A program made the translations under genes and the position numbers. From contig JAUCBJ010005132.1 in assembly GCA_032718475.1 (NCBI GenBank), positions 1-45,341 on the forward strand: a DNA stretch of 45,341 nt. The letters run 5' to 3'. Shown one piece after another: positions 9,900 through 25,400 of this stretch (the stretch's first letter is position 1; every line of letters starts with the position of its first letter). The notes under the pieces are model-generated. The model ran no database searches, had not been told where the DNA came from, and saw only the letters and a list, made by a program, of their open reading frames with translations. Origin of the DNA: Nemertoderma westbladi. Lineage: Eukaryota > Xenacoelomorpha > Nemertodermatida > Nemertodermatidae.

Positions 9900-12800
9900 C
9901 TTGTACTCTCTAACCCTTGCACTCTCTAACCCTTGTACTCCCTAACCCTCGCATTCTCTAAACCTTGCTCTCTCTAACCCTTGTACTCTCTAACCCTTGT
10001 ATTCTCTAACCCTTGTACTCTCTAACCCTTGTACTCTCTAACCATTGTACTCCCTAACCCTTGTACTCTCTAACCCTTGTACTCTCTAACCCTTGTACTC
10101 TCTAACCCTTGCACTCTCTAACCCTTGTACTCTCTAACCCTTGTACTATCTAACCCTTGTACTCTCTAACCGTTGCACTCTCTAACCGTTGCACTCTTTA
10201 ACCCTTGTACTCTCTAACCCTTGTACTCTCTAACCCTTGTACTCTCTAACCCTTGTACTATCTAACCCTTCTACTCCCTAACCCTTGCTCTCTCTAACCC
10301 TTGTACTCTCTAACCCTTGTACTCCCTAACCCTTGTACTCCCTAACCCTTGTACTCTCTAACCCTTGTACTATCTAACCCTTGTACTCTCTAACCGTTGC
10401 ACTCTCTAACCGTTGCACTCTTTAACCCTTGTACTCTCTAACCCTTGTACTCTCTAACCCTTGTACTCTCTAACCCTTGTACTATCTAACCCTTGTACTC
10501 CCTAACCCTTGCTCTCTCTAACCCTTGTACTCCCTAACCCTTGTACTCTCTAACCCTTGTACTCTCTAACCCTTGTACTCTCTAACCCTTGTACTCTCTA
10601 ACCCTTGTACTCTCTAACCCTTGTACTCTCTAACCCTTGTACTCTCTAATCCTTGTACTTTCTAACCCTTGTACTCTCTAACCCTTGTACTCTCTAACCC
10701 TTGCTCTCTCTAACCCTTGTACTCTCTAACCCTTGTACTCTCTAACCCTTGTACTCTCTAACCCTTGCACTCTCTAACCCTTGCACTATCTAACCCTTGC
10801 ACTATCTAACCCTTGCTCTCTCTAACCCTTGTACTCTCTAATCCTTGTACTTTCTAACCCTTGTACTCTCTAACCCTTGTACTCTCTAACCCTTGCTCTC
10901 TCTAACCCTTGTACTCTCTAACCCTTGTACTCTCTAACCCCTGTACTCTCTAACCCTTGTACTCTCTAACCCTTGCTCTCTCTAACCCTTGTACTCTCTA
11001 ACCCTTGTACTCTCTAACCCTTGCACTCTCTAACCCTTGCACTATCTAACCCTTGCACTATCTAACCATTGCTCTCTCTAACCCTTGTACTCTCTAACCC
11101 TTGTACTCTCTAACCCTTGTACTTTCTAACCCTTGTACTCTCTAACCCTTGCACTCCCTAACCCTTGTACTCTCCAACCCTTTTACTCTCTAACCCTTGT
11201 ACTCTCTAACCCTTGTAATCTCTAACACCTGTACTCTCTAACCCTTGTACTCTCTAACCCTTGCTCTCTCTAACCCTTGTACTCTCTAACCCTTGTACTC
11301 CCTAACCCTTGTACTCTCTAACTCTTGCTCTCTCTAACCCTTGCACTCTCCTACCCTTATACTCTCTAACCCTTGCACTCTCTAACCCTTGCACTCTCTA
11401 ACCCTTGTACTCTCTAAACCTTGTACTCTCTAACCCTTGTACTCTCTAACCCTTGTACTCTCTAACCCTTGTACTCTCTTCTAACCCTTGTACTCTCTAA
11501 CCCTTGCACTCTCTAACCCTTGTACTCTCTAACCCTTGTACTCTCTAACCCTTGTACTCTCTAACCCTTGTACTCTCTAACCCTTGTACTCTCTAACCCT
11601 TGTACTCCCTAACCATTGTACTCTCTAACCCTTGCTCTCTCTAACCCTTGTACTCTCTAACCCTTGCACTCTCTAACCCTTGTACTCTCTAACCCTTGTA
11701 CTCTCTAACCATTGTACTCTCTAACCCTTGTACTCCCTAACCCTTGTACTCCCTAACCCTTGTACTCCCTAACCCTTGAACTCCCTAACCCTTGTACTCC
11801 CTAACCCTTGTACTCTCCAACCCTTTTACTCTCTAACCCTTGTACTCTCTAACCCTTGTAATCTCTAACCCTTGTACTCTCTAACCCTTGTACTTTCTAA
11901 GCCTTGTACTCTCTAACCCTTGCACTCTCTAACCCTTGTACTCTCTAACCCTTGCTCTCTCTAACCCTTGTACTCTCTAACCCTTGTACTCTCTAACCCT
12001 TGTACTCTCTAACCCTTGCACTCTCTAACCCTTGTACTCTCTAACCCTTGTACTCTCTAACCCTTGTACTCTCTAACCCTTGCACTCTCTAACCCTTGTA
12101 CTCCCTAACCCTCGCATTCTCTAAACCTTGCTCTCTCTAACCCTTGTACTCTCTAACCCTTGTACTCTCTAACCCTTGTACTCTCTAACCCTTGTACTCT
12201 CTAACCATTGTACTCCCTAACCCTTGTACTCTCTAACCCTTGTACTCTCTAACCCCTGTACTCTCTAACCCTTGCACTCTCTAACCCTTGTACTCTCTAA
12301 CCCTTGTACTATCTAACCCTTGTACTCTCTAACCGTTGCACTCTCTAACCGTTGCACTCTTTAACCCTTGTACTCTCTAACCCTTGTACTCTCTAACCCT
12401 TGTACTCTCTAACCCTTGTACTATCTAACCCTTCTACTCCCTAACCCTTGCTCTCTCTAACCCTTGTACTCTCTAACCCTTGTACTCCCTAACCCTTGTA
12501 CTCCCTAACCCTTGTACTCTCTAACCCTTGTACTATCTAACCCTTGTACTCTCTAACCGTTGCACTCTCTAACCGTTGCACTCTTTAACCCTTGTACTCT
12601 CTAACCCTTGTACTCTCTAACCCTTGTACTCTCTAACCCTTGTACTATCTAACCCTTGTACTCCCTAACCCTTGCTCTCTCTAACCCTTGTACTCCCTAA
12701 CCCTTGTACTCTCTAACCCTTGTACTCTCTAACCCTTGTACTCTCTAACCCTTGTACTCTCTAACCCTTGTACTCTCTAACCCTTGTACTCTCTAACTCT

Positions 12801-13710
12801 TGTACTCTCTAATCCTTGTACTTTCTAACCCTTGCACTCTCTAACCCTTGTACTCTCTAACCCTTGCTCTCTCTAACCCTTGTACTCTCTAAACATTGTA
12901 CTCTCTAACCCTTGTACTCTCTAACCCTTGTACTCTCTAACCCTTGTACTCTCTAACCCTTGTACTCTCTAACCCTTGCACTCTCTAACCCTTGCACTAT
13001 CTAACCCTTGCACTATCTAACCCTTGCTCTATCTAACCCTTGTACTCTCTAATCCTTGTACTTTCTAACCCTTGTACTCTCTAACCCTTGTACTCTCTAA
13101 CCCTTGCTCTCTCTAACCCTTGTACTCTCTAACCCTTGTACTCTCTAACCCCTGTACTCTCTAACCCTTGTACTCTCTAACCCTTGCTCTCTCTAACCCT
13201 TGTACTCTCTAACCCTTGTACTCTCTAACCCTTGTACTCTCTAACCCTTGCACTCTCTAACCCTTGCACTATCTAACCCTTGCACTATCTAACCATTGCT
13301 CTCTCTAACCCTTGTACTCTCTAACCCTTGTACTCTCTAACCCTTGTACTTTCTAACCCTTGTACTCTCTAACCCTTGCACTCCCTAACCCTTGTACTCT
13401 CCAACCCTTTTACTCTCTAACCCTTGTACTCTCTAACCCTTGTAATCTCTAACACCTGTACTCTCTAACCCTTGTACTCTCTAACCCTTGCTCTCTCTAA
13501 CCCTTGTACTCTCTAACCCTTGTACTCCCTAAACCTTGTACTCTCTAACTCTTGCTCTCTCTAACCCTTGCACTCTCCTACCCTTATACTCTCTAACCCT
13601 TGCACTCTCTAACCCTTGCACTCTCTAACCCTTGTACTCTCTAAACCTTGTACTCTCTAACCCTTGTACTCTCTAACCCTTGTACTCTCTAACCCTTGTA
13701 CTCTCTTCTA
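9900..13710. repeat. About 2.16-kb duplicated block inside the 16-bp satellite
   Basis: The variant run CTCGCATTCTCTAAACC occurs with its c-g-c-a-t-t at 9950 and 12113, 2,163 bp apart, which is 135 units plus the 3-bp insertion present in this stretch. The 3-bp insertion (CTCTCTTCTAACCC) recurs near 11474 and 13701, and again at 14904. The second spacing (2,227 bp) is four units longer, so the copies have since changed length. Confidence 0.7.
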
Positions 13711-16700
13711 ACCCTTGTACTCTCTAACCCTTGCACTCTCTAACCCTTGTACTCTCTAACCCTTGTACTCTCTAACCCTTGTACTCTCTAACCCTTGTAC
13801 TCTCTAACCCTTGTACTCTCTAACCCTTGTACTCCCTAACCATTGTACTCTCTAACCCTTGCTCTCTCTAACCCTTGTACTCTCTAACCCTTGCACTCTC
13901 TAACCCTTGTACTCTCTAACCCTTGTACTCTCTAACCATTGTACTCTCTAACCCTTGTACTCCCTAACCCTTGTACTCCCTAACCCTTGTACTCCCTAAC
14001 CCTTGTACTCCCTAACCCTTGTACTCCCTAACCCTTGTACTCTCCAACCATTTTACTCTCTAACCCTTGTACTCTCTAACCCTTGTAATCTCTAACCCTT
14101 GTACTCTCTAACCCTTGTACTTTCTAACCCTTGTACTCTCTAACCCTTGCACTCTCTAACCCTTGTACTCTCTAACCCTTGCTCTCTCTAACCCTTGTAC
14201 TCTCTAACCCTTGTACTCTCTAACCCTTGTACTCTCTAACCCTTGTACTCTCTAACCCTTGTACTCTCTAACCCTTGTACTCTCTAACCCATGTACTCTC
14301 TAACCCTTGTACTCTCTAACCCTTGTACTCCCTAACCCTTGTACTCTCTAACCCTTGCACTCTCTAACCCTTGTACTCTCTAACCCTTGCTCTCTCTAAC
14401 CCTTGTACTCTCTAACCCTTGTACTTTCTAACCATTGTACTCTCTAACCCTTGCACTCTCTAAACCTTGTACTCTCTAACCCTTGCACTCTCTAACCCTT
14501 GTACTCCCTAACCCTCGCATTCTCTAACCCTTGTACTCTCTAACCCTTGCTCTCTCTAACCCTTGTACTCTCTAACCCTTGTACTCTCTAACCCTTGTAC
14601 TTTCTAACCCTTGTACTCTCTAACCCTTGTACTCTCTAACCCTTGTACTTTCTAACCCTTGTACTCTCTAACCCTTGCACTCTCTAACCCTTGTACTCTC
14701 TAACCCTTGCTCTCTCTAACCCTTGTACTCTCTAACCCTTGTACTCCCTAACCCTTGTACTCTCTAACTCTTGCTCTCTCTAACCCTTGCACTCTCCTAC
14801 CCTTATACTCTCTAACCCTTGCACTCTCTAACCCTTGCACTCTCTAAACCTTGTACTCTCTAACCCTTGTACTCTCTAACCCTTGTACTCTCTAACCCTT
14901 GTACTCTCTTCTAACCCTTGTACTCTCTAACCCTTGCACTCTCTAACCCTTGTACTCTCTAACCCTTGTACTCTCTAACCCTTGTACTCTCTAACCCTTG
15001 TACTCTCTAACCCTTGTACTCTCTAACCCTTGTACTCTCTAACCCTTGTACTCCCTAACCCTTGTACTCTCTAACCCTTGCTCTCTCTAACCCTTGCACT
15101 CTTTAACCCTTGTACTCTCTAACCCTTGCACTCTCTAACCCTTGCACTTTCTAACCCTTGTACTCACTAACCCTTGTACTCTCTAACCCTTGTACTCTCT
15201 AACCCTTGTACTCTCTAACCATTGTACTCTCTAACCCTTGTACTCTCTAACCCTTGTACTCTCTAACCCTTGTACTCTCTAACCATTGTACTCTCTAACC
15301 CTTGTACTCTCTAACCCTTGTACTCTCTAACCCTTGTACTCTCTAACCCTTGTACTCTCTAACCCTTGTACTCTCTAACCATTGTACTCTCTAACCCTTG
15401 TACTCTCTAACCCTTGTACTCTCTAACCTTTGTACTCTCTAACCCTTGCACTCTCTAACCCTTGCACTTTCTAACCCTTGTACTCACTAACCCTTGTACT
15501 CTCTAACCCTTGTACTCTCTAACCCTTGTACTCTCTAACCATTGTACTCTCTAACCCTTGTACTCTCTAACCCTTGTACTCTCTAACCCTTGTACTCTCT
15601 AACCCTTGTACTCTCTAACCCTTGTACTCTCTAACCCTTGCACTCTCTAACCCTTGTACTCTCTAACCCTTGTACTCTCTAACCCTTGTACTCTCTAACC
15701 CTTGTACTCTCTAACCCTTGCACTCTCTAACCCTTGTACTCTCTAACCCTTGTACTCTCTAACCCTTGTACTCTCTAACCCTTGTACTCTCTAACCCTTG
15801 TACTCTCTAACCCCTGTACTCTCTAAACCTTGTACTTTCTAACCCTTGTACTCTCTAACCCTGCTCTCTCTAACCCTTGTACTCTCTAACCCTTGTACTC
15901 TCTAACCCTTGTACTCTCTAACCCTTGTACTCTCTAACCCCTGTACTCTCTAAACCTTGTACTTTCTAACCCTTGTACTCTCTAACCTTGCTCTCTCTAA
16001 CCCTTGTACTCTCTAACCCTTGTACTCTCTAACCCTTGTACTCTCTAACCCTTGTACTCTCTAACCCTTGTACTCTCTAACCCTTGTACTCTCTAACCCT
16101 CGCATTCTCTAACCCTTGTACTCTCTAACCCTTGTACTCTCTAACCCTTGTACTCTCTAACCCTTGTACTCACTAACCCTTGCACTATCTAACCCTTGCA
16201 CTATCTAACCCTTGCTCTCTCTAACCCTTGTACACTCTAACCCTTGTACTCTCTAACCCTTGTACACTCTAACCCTTGTACTCTCTAACCCTTGTACTCT
16301 CTAACCCTTGTAATATCTAACCCCTGTACTCTCTAACCCTTGTACTCTCTAACCCTTGCTCTCTCTCACCCTTGTACTCTCTAACCCTTGTACTCTCCAA
16401 CCCTTGTACTCTCTAACCCTTGTACTCTCTAACCCTTGTACTCTCTAACCCTTGTAATCTCTAACCCCTGTACTCTCTAACCATTGTACTCTCTAACCCT
16501 TGTACTCTCTAACCCTTGTAATATCTAACCCCTGTACTCTCTAACCCTTGTACTCTCTAACCCTTGCTCTCACTCACCCTTGTACTCTCTAACCCTTGTA
16601 CTCTCCAACCCTTGTACTCTCTAACCCTTGTACTCTCTAACCCTTGTACTCTCTAACCCTTGTAATCTCTAACCCCTGTACTCTCTAACCATTGTACTCT

Positions 16701-19410
16701 CTAACCCTTGTAATATCTAACCCCTGTACTCTCTAACCCTTGTACTCTCTAACCCTTGTATTCTCTAACCCTTGTACTCTCTAACCCTTGTACTCTCTAA
16801 CCCTTGTACTCTCTAACCCTTGTACTCTCTAACCCTTGCTCTCTCTAACCATTGTACTCTCTAACCCTTGTACTCTCTAACCCTTGTACTCTCTAACCCT
16901 TGTATTCTCTAACCCTTGTACTCTCTAACCCTTGTACTCTCTAACCCTTGTACTCTCTAACCCTTGTACTCTCTAACCCTTGTACTCTCTAACCATTGTA
17001 CTCTCTAACCCTTGTACTCTCTAACCCTTGTACTCTCTAACCCTTGTACTCTCTAACCCTTGTACTCTCTAACCCTTGTACTCTCTAACCCTTGTAATCT
17101 CTAACCCCTGTACTCTCTAACCATTGTACTCTCTAACCCTTGTACTCTCTAACCCTTGTAATATCTAACCCCTGTACTCTCTAACCCTTGTACTCTCTAA
17201 CCCTTGCTCTCTCTCACCCTTGTACTCTCTAACCCTTGTACTCTCCAACCCTTGTACTCTCTAACCCTTGTACTCTCTAACCCTTGTACTCTCTAACCCT
17301 TGTAATCTCTAACCCCTGTACTCTCTAACCATTGTACTCTCTAACCCTTGTAATATCTAACCCCTGTACTCTCCAACCCTTGTACTCTCTAACCCTTGTA
17401 CTCTCTAACCCTTGTATTCTCTAACCCTTGTACTCTCTAACCCTTGTACTCTCTAACCCTTGTAATCTCTAACCCCTGTACTCTCTAACCCTTGTACTCT
17501 CTAACCCTTGTAATATCTAACCCCTGTACTCTCTAACACTTGTACTCTCTAACCCTTGTACTCTCTAACCCTCGCATTCTCTAACCCTTGTACTCTCTAA
17601 CCCTTGTACTCTCCAACCCTTGTACTCTCTAACCCTTGTACTCTCTAACCCTCGCATTCTCTAACCCTTGTACTCTCTAACCCTTGTACTCTCCAACCCT
17701 TGTACTCTCTAACCCTTGTACTCTCCAACCCTTGTACTCTCTAACCCTTGTACTCTCTAACCCTTGTACTCTCTAACCCTCGCATTCTCTAACCCTTGTA
17801 CTCTCTAACCCTTGTACTCTCCAACCCTTGTACTCTCTAACCCTTGTACTCTCCAACCCTTGTACTCTCTAACCCTTGTACTCTCTAACCCTTGTACTCT
17901 CTAACCCTTGTAATCTCTAACCCTTGCACTCTCTAACCCTTACTCTCTCTAACCCTTGTACTCTCTAACCATTGTACTCTCTAACCCTTGCTATCTCTAA
18001 CCCTTGTACTCTCTAACCCTTGTACTCTCTAACCCTTGTACTCTATAACCCTTGTACTCTCTAACCATTGTACTCTCTAACCCTTGTACTCTCTAACCCT
18101 TGTACTCTCTAACCCTTGTACTCTCTAACCATTGTACTCTCTAACCCTTGTACTCTCTAACCCTTGCTCTCTCTAACCCTTGTACTCTCTAACCCTTGTA
18201 TTCTCTAACCCTTGTACTCTCTAACCCTTGTATTCTCTAACCCTTGCACTCTCTAAACCTTGCTCTCTCTAACCCTTGCTCTCTCTAACCCTTGTACTCT
18301 CTAACCCTTGTATTCTCTAACCCTTGTACTCTCTAACCCTTGTATTCTCTAACCCTTGTACTCTCTAACCCTTGTACTCTCTAACCCTTGTAATCTCTAA
18401 CCCCTGTACTCTCTAACCCTTGTACTCTCTAACCCTTGTAATATCTAACCCCTGTACTCTCTAACACTTGTACTCTCTAACCCTTGTACTCTCTAACCCT
18501 TGTACTCTCTAACCCTTGTAATCTCTAACCCCTGTACTCTCTAACCATTGTACTCTCTAACCCTTGCTATCTCTAACCCTTGTACTCTCTAACCCTTGTA
18601 CTTTCTAACCATTGTACTCTCTAACCCTTGTACTCTCTAACCCTTGTACTCTCTAACCCTTGTACTCTCTAACCCTTGTACTCTCTAACCCTTGCACTCT
18701 CTAACCCTTGTACTCTCTAACCCTTGTACTCTCTAACCCTTGTACTCTCTAACCCTTGTACTCCCTAACCCTTGTACTCTCTAACCCTTGTACTCTCTAA
18801 CCCTTGTACTATCTAACCCTTGTACTCCCTAACCCTTGCTCTCTCTAACCCTTGTACTCCCTAACCCTTGTACTCTCTAACCCTTGTACTCTCTAACCCT
18901 TGTACTCTCTAACCCTTGTACTCTCTAACCCTTGTACTCTCTAACCCTTGTACTCTCTAACCCTTGTACTCTCTAACCCTTGTATTCTCTAACCCTTGTA
19001 CTCTCTAACCCTTGTACTCTCTAACCCTTGTATTCTCTAACCCTTGTACTCTCTAACCCTTGTACTCTCTAACCCTTGTATTCTCTAACCCTTGTACTCT
19101 CTAACCCTTGTAATCTCTAACCCCTGTACTCTCTAACCCTTGTACTCTCTAACCCTTGTAATATCTAACCCCTGTACTCTCTAACCCTTGTACTCTCTAA
19201 CCCTTGCACTCTCTAACCCTTGTACTCTCTAACCCTTGTACTCTCTAACCCTTGTACTCTCTAACCCTTGTACTCTCTAACCCTTGTACTCTCTAACCCT
19301 TGTACTCCCTAACCCTTGTACTCTCTAACCCTTGTACTATCTAACCCTTGTACTCCCTAACCCTTGTACTCCCTAACCCTTGCACTCTCTAACCCTTGTA
19401 CTCTCTAACC

Positions 19411-22400
19411 CTTGCACTCTCTAACCCTTGTACTCTCTAACCCTTGTACTCTCTAACCCTTGTACTCTCTAACCCTTGTACTCTCTAACCCTTGTACTCT
19501 CTAACCCTTGTACTCCCTAACCCTTGTACTCTCTAACCCTTGTACTATCTAACCCTTGTACTCCCTAACCCTTGCTCTCTCTAACCCTTGTACTCCCTAA
19601 CCCTTGTACTCTCTAACCCTTGTACTATCTAACCCTTGTACTCCCTAACCCTTGCTCTCTCTAACCCTTGTACTCCCTAACCCTTGTACTCTCTAACCCT
19701 TGTACTGTCTAACCCTTGTACTATCTAACCCTTGTACTCCCTAACCCTTGCTCTCTCTAACCCTTGTACTCTCTAACCCTTGCTCTCTCTAACCCTTGTA
19801 CTCCCTAACCCTTGTACTCTCTAACCCTTGTACTATCTAACCCTTGTACTCTCTAACCCTTGTACTCTCTAACCCTTGCACTCTCTAACCCTTGTACTCT
19901 CTAACCCTTGTACTCTCTAACCCTTGTACTCTCTAACCCTTGTACTCTCTAACCCTTGTACTCTCTAACCCTTGTACTCTCTAACCCTTGTACTCTCTAA
20001 CCCTTGTACTCCCTAACCCTTGTACTCTCTAACCCTTGTACTATCTAACCCTTGTACTCCCTAACCCTTGCTCTCTCTAACCCTTGTACTCCCTAACCCT
20101 TGTACTCTCTAACCCTTGTACTATCTAACCCTTGTACTCCCTAACCCTTGCTCTCTCTAACCCTTGTACTCCCTAACCCTTGTACTCTCTAACCCTTGTA
20201 CTGTCTAACCCTTGTACTATCTAACCCTTGTACTCCCTAACCCTTGCTCTCTCTAACCCTTGTACTCTCTAACCCTTGCTCTCTCTAACCCTTGTACTCC
20301 CTAACCCTTGTACTCTCTAACCCTTGTACTATCTAACCCTTGTACTCCCTAACCCTTGTACTCTCTAACCCTTGTACTCCCTAACCCTTGTACTCTCTAA
20401 CCCTTGTACTCTCTAACCCTTGTACTCTCTAACCCTTGCACTCTCTAACCTTTGTACTCCCTAACCCCTGTACTCTCTAAACCTTGTACTCTCTAACCCT
20501 TGTACTCCCTAACCCTTGCTCTCTCTAACCCTTGTACTCCCTAACCCTTGTACTCTCTAACCCTTGTACTATCTAACCCTTGTACTCCCTAACCCTTGCT
20601 CTCTCTAACCCTTGTACTCCCTAACCCTTGTACTCTCTAACCCTTGTACTATCTAACCCTTGTACTCCCTAACCCTTGCTCTCTCTAACCCTTGTACTCC
20701 CTAACCATTGTACTCTCTAACCCTTGTACTGTCTAACCCTTGTACTATCTAACCCTTGTACTCCCTAACCCTTGCTCTCTCTAACCCTTGTACTCTCTAA
20801 CCCTTGCTCTCTCTAACCCTTGTACTCCCTAACCCTTGTACTCTCTAACCCTTGTACTATCTAACCCTTGTACTCCCTAACCCTTGTACTCTCTAACCCT
20901 TGTACTCCCTAACCCTTGTACTCTCTAACCCTTGTACTCTCTAACCCTTGTACTCTCTAACCCTTGCTCTCTCTAACCCTTGTACTCCCTAACCCTTGTA
21001 CTCTCTAACCCTTGTACTCTCTAACCCTTGTACTCTCTAACCCTTGCACTCTCTAACCTTTGTACTCCCTAACCCCTGTACTCTCTAAACCTTGTACTCT
21101 CTAACCCTTGTACTCTCTAACCCTTGTACTCTCTAACCCTTGTACTCTCTAACCCTTGCACTCTCTAACCCTTGTACTCTCTAACCCTTGTAATATCTAA
21201 CCCCTGTACTCTCTAACCCTTGTACTCTCTAACCCTTGCACTCTCTAAACCTTGTACTCTCTAACCCTTGTACTCTCTAACCCTTGTACTCTCTAACCCT
21301 TGTACTCTCTAAGCCTTGTACTCCCTAACCCTTGCTCTCTCTAACCCTTGTACTCCCTAACCCCTGTACTCTCTAAACCTTGTACTCTCTAACCCTTGTA
21401 CTCTCTAACCCTTGTACTCTCTAACCCTTGTACTCTCTAACCCTTGTACTCTCTAAGCCTTGTACTCTTTAACCCTTGTACTCTCTAACCCTTGTACTCT
21501 CTAACCCTTGTACTCTCTAAACCTTGTACTCTCTAACCCTTGTACTATCTAACCCTTGTACTCCCTAACCCTTGCTCTCTCTAACCCTTGTACTCCCTAA
21601 CCCCTGTACTCTCTAAACCTTGTACTCTCTAACCCTTGTACTCTCTAACCCTTGTACTCTCTAACCCTTGTACTCTCTAACCCTTGTACTCTCTAACCCT
21701 TGTACTCTCTAACCCTTGTACTCTCTAAACCTTGTACTCTCTAACCCTTGTACTATCTAACCCTTGTACTCCCTAACCCTTGCTCTCTCTAACCCTTGTA
21801 CTCCCTAACCCCTGTACTCTCTAAACCTTGTACTCTCTAACCCTTGTACTCTCTAACCCTTGTACTCTCTAACCCTTGCACTCTCTAACCCTTGTACTCT
21901 CTAACCCTTGTACTCTCTAAGCCTTGTACTCCCTAACCCTTGCTCTCTCTAACCCTTGGTCTCCCTAACCCCTGTACTCTCTAACCCTTGTACTCCCTAA
22001 CCCCTGTACTCTCTAAACCTTGTACTCTCTAACCCTTGTACTCTCTAACCCTTGTACTCTCTAACCCTTGTACTATCTAACCCTTGTACTCTCTAAGCCT
22101 TGTACTCTCTAACCCTTGTACTCTCTAACCCTTGTACTCTCTAACCCTTGTACTCTCTAAACCTTGTACTCTCTAACCCTTGTACTATCTAACCCTTGTA
22201 CTCCCTAACCCTTGCTCTCTCTAACCCTTGTACTCTCTAACCCTTGTACTCTCTAAGCCTTGTACTCTCTAACCCTTGTACTCTCTAACCCTTGTACTCT
22301 CTAACCCTTGTACTCTCTAAACCTTGTACTCTCTAACCCTTGTACTATCTAACCCTTGTACTCCCTAACCCTTGCTCTCTCTAACCCTTGTACTCCCTAA

Positions 22401-25400
22401 CCCCTGTACTCTCTAAACCTTGTACTCCCTAACCCCTGTACTCTCTAAACCTTGTACTCTCTAACCCTTGTACTCTCTAACCCTTGTACTCTCTAACCCT
22501 TGTACTCTCTAACCCTTGTACTCTCTAAGCCTTGTACTCTCTAACCCTTGTACTCTCTAACCCTTGTACTCTCTAACCCTTGTACTCTCTAAACCTTGTA
22601 CTCTCTAACCCTTGTACTATCTAACCCTTGTACTCCCTAACCCTTGCTCTCTCTAACCCTTGTACTCTCTAACCCTTGTACTCTCTAACCCTTGTACTCT
22701 CTAACCCTTGCACTCTCTAACCCTTGTACTCTCTAACCCTTGTACTCTCTAACCCTTGTACTCTCTAACCCTTGTACTCTCTAACCCTTGTACTCTCTAA
22801 CCCTTGTACTCCCTAACCCTTGTACTCTCTAACCCTTGTACTATCTAACCCTTGTACTCCCTAACCCTTGCTCTCTCTAACCCTTGTACTCCCTAACCCT
22901 TGTACTCTCTAACCCTTGTACTATCTAACCCTTGTACTCCCTAACCCTTGCTCTCTCTAACCCTTGTACTCCCTAACCCTTGTACTCTCTAACCCTTGTA
23001 CTGTCTAACCCTTGTACTATCTAACCCTTGTACTCCCTAACCCTTGCTCTCTCTAACCCTTGTACTCTCTAACCCTTGCTCTCTCTAACCCTTGTACTCC
23101 CTAACCCTTGTACTCTCTAACCCTTGTACTATCTAACCCTTGTACTCTCTAACCCTTGTACTCTCTAACCCTTGCACTCTCTAACCCTTGTACTCTCTAA
23201 CCCTTGTACTCTCTAACCCTTGTACTCTCTAACCCTTGTACTCTCTAACCCTTGTACTCTCTAACCCTTGTACTCTCTAACCCTTGTACTCTCTAACCCT
23301 TGTACTCCCTAACCCTTGTACTCTCTAACCCTTGTACTATCTAACCCTTGTACTCCCTAACCCTTGCTCTCTCTAACCCTTGTACTCCCTAACCCTTGTA
23401 CTCTCTAACCCTTGTACTATCTAACCCTTGTACTCCCTAACCCTTGCTCTCTCTAACCCTTGTACTCCCTAACCCTTGTACTCTCTAACCCTTGTACTGT
23501 CTAACCCTTGTACTATCTAACCCTTGTACTCCCTAACCCTTGCTCTCTCTAACCCTTGTACTCTCTAACCCTTGCTCTCTCTAACCCTTGTACTCCCTAA
23601 CCCTTGTACTCTCTAACCCTTGTACTATCTAACCCTTGTACTCCCTAACCCTTGTACTCTCTAACCCTTGTACTCCCTAACCCTTGTACTCTCTAACCCT
23701 TGTACTCTCTAACCCTTGTACTCTCTAACCCTTGCACTCTCTAACCTTTGTACTCCCTAACCCCTGTACTCTCTAAACCTTGTACTCTCTAACCCTTGTA
23801 CTCCCTAACCCTTGCTCTCTCTAACCCTTGTACTCCCTAACCCTTGTACTCTCTAACCCTTGTACTATCTAACCCTTGTACTCCCTAACCCTTGCTCTCT
23901 CTAACCCTTGTACTCCCTAACCCTTGTACTCTCTAACCCTTGTACTATCTAACCCTTGTACTCCCTAACCCTTGCTCTCTCTAACCCTTGTACTCCCTAA
24001 CCATTGTACTCTCTAACCCTTGTACTGTCTAACCCTTGTACTATCTAACCCTTGTACTCCCTAACCCTTGCTCTCTCTAACCCTTGTACTCTCTAACCCT
24101 TGCTCTCTCTAACCCTTGTACTCCCTAACCCTTGTACTCTCTAACCCTTGTACTATCTAACCCTTGTACTCCCTAACCCTTGTACTCTCTAACCCTTGTA
24201 CTCCCTAACCCTTGTACTCTCTAACCCTTGTACTCTCTAACCCTTGTACTCTCTAACCCTTGCTCTCTCTAACCCTTGTACTCCCTAACCCTTGTACTCT
24301 CTAACCCTTGTACTCTCTAACCCTTGTACTCTCTAACCCTTGCACTCTCTAACCTTTGTACTCCCTAACCCCTGTACTCTCTAAACCTTGTACTCTCTAA
24401 CCCTTGTACTCTCTAACCCTTGTACTCTCTAACCCTTGTACTCTCTAACCCTTGCACTCTCTAACCCTTGTACTCTCTAACCCTTGTAATATCTAACCCC
24501 TGTACTCTCTAACCCTTGTACTCTCTAACCCTTGCACTCTCTAAACCTTGTACTCTCTAACCCTTGTACTCTCTAACCCTTGTACTCTCTAACCCTTGTA
24601 CTCTCTAAGCCTTGTACTCCCTAACCCTTGCTCTCTCTAACCCTTGTACTCCCTAACCCCTGTACTCTCTAAACCTTGTACTCTCTAACCCTTGTACTCT
24701 CTAACCCTTGTACTCTCTAACCCTTGTACTCTCTAACCCTTGTACTCTCTAAGCCTTGTACTCTTTAACCCTTGTACTCTCTAACCCTTGTACTCTCTAA
24801 CCCTTGTACTCTCTAAACCTTGTACTCTCTAACCCTTGTACTATCTAACCCTTGTACTCCCTAACCCTTGCTCTCTCTAACCCTTGTACTCCCTAACCCC
24901 TGTACTCTCTAAACCTTGTACTCTCTAACCCTTGTACTCTCTAACCCTTGTACTCTCTAACCCTTGTACTCTCTAACCCTTGTACTCTCTAACCCTTGTA
25001 CTCTCTAACCCTTGTACTCTCTAAACCTTGTACTCTCTAACCCTTGTACTATCTAACCCTTGTACTCCCTAACCCTTGCTCTCTCTAACCCTTGTACTCC
25101 CTAACCCCTGTACTCTCTAAACCTTGTACTCTCTAACCCTTGTACTCTCTAACCCTTGTACTCTCTAACCCTTGCACTCTCTAACCCTTGTACTCTCTAA
25201 CCCTTGTACTCTCTAAGCCTTGTACTCCCTAACCCTTGCTCTCTCTAACCCTTGGTCTCCCTAACCCCTGTACTCTCTAACCCTTGTACTCCCTAACCCC
25301 TGTACTCTCTAAACCTTGTACTCTCTAACCCTTGTACTCTCTAACCCTTGTACTCTCTAACCCTTGTACTATCTAACCCTTGTACTCTCTAAGCCTTGTA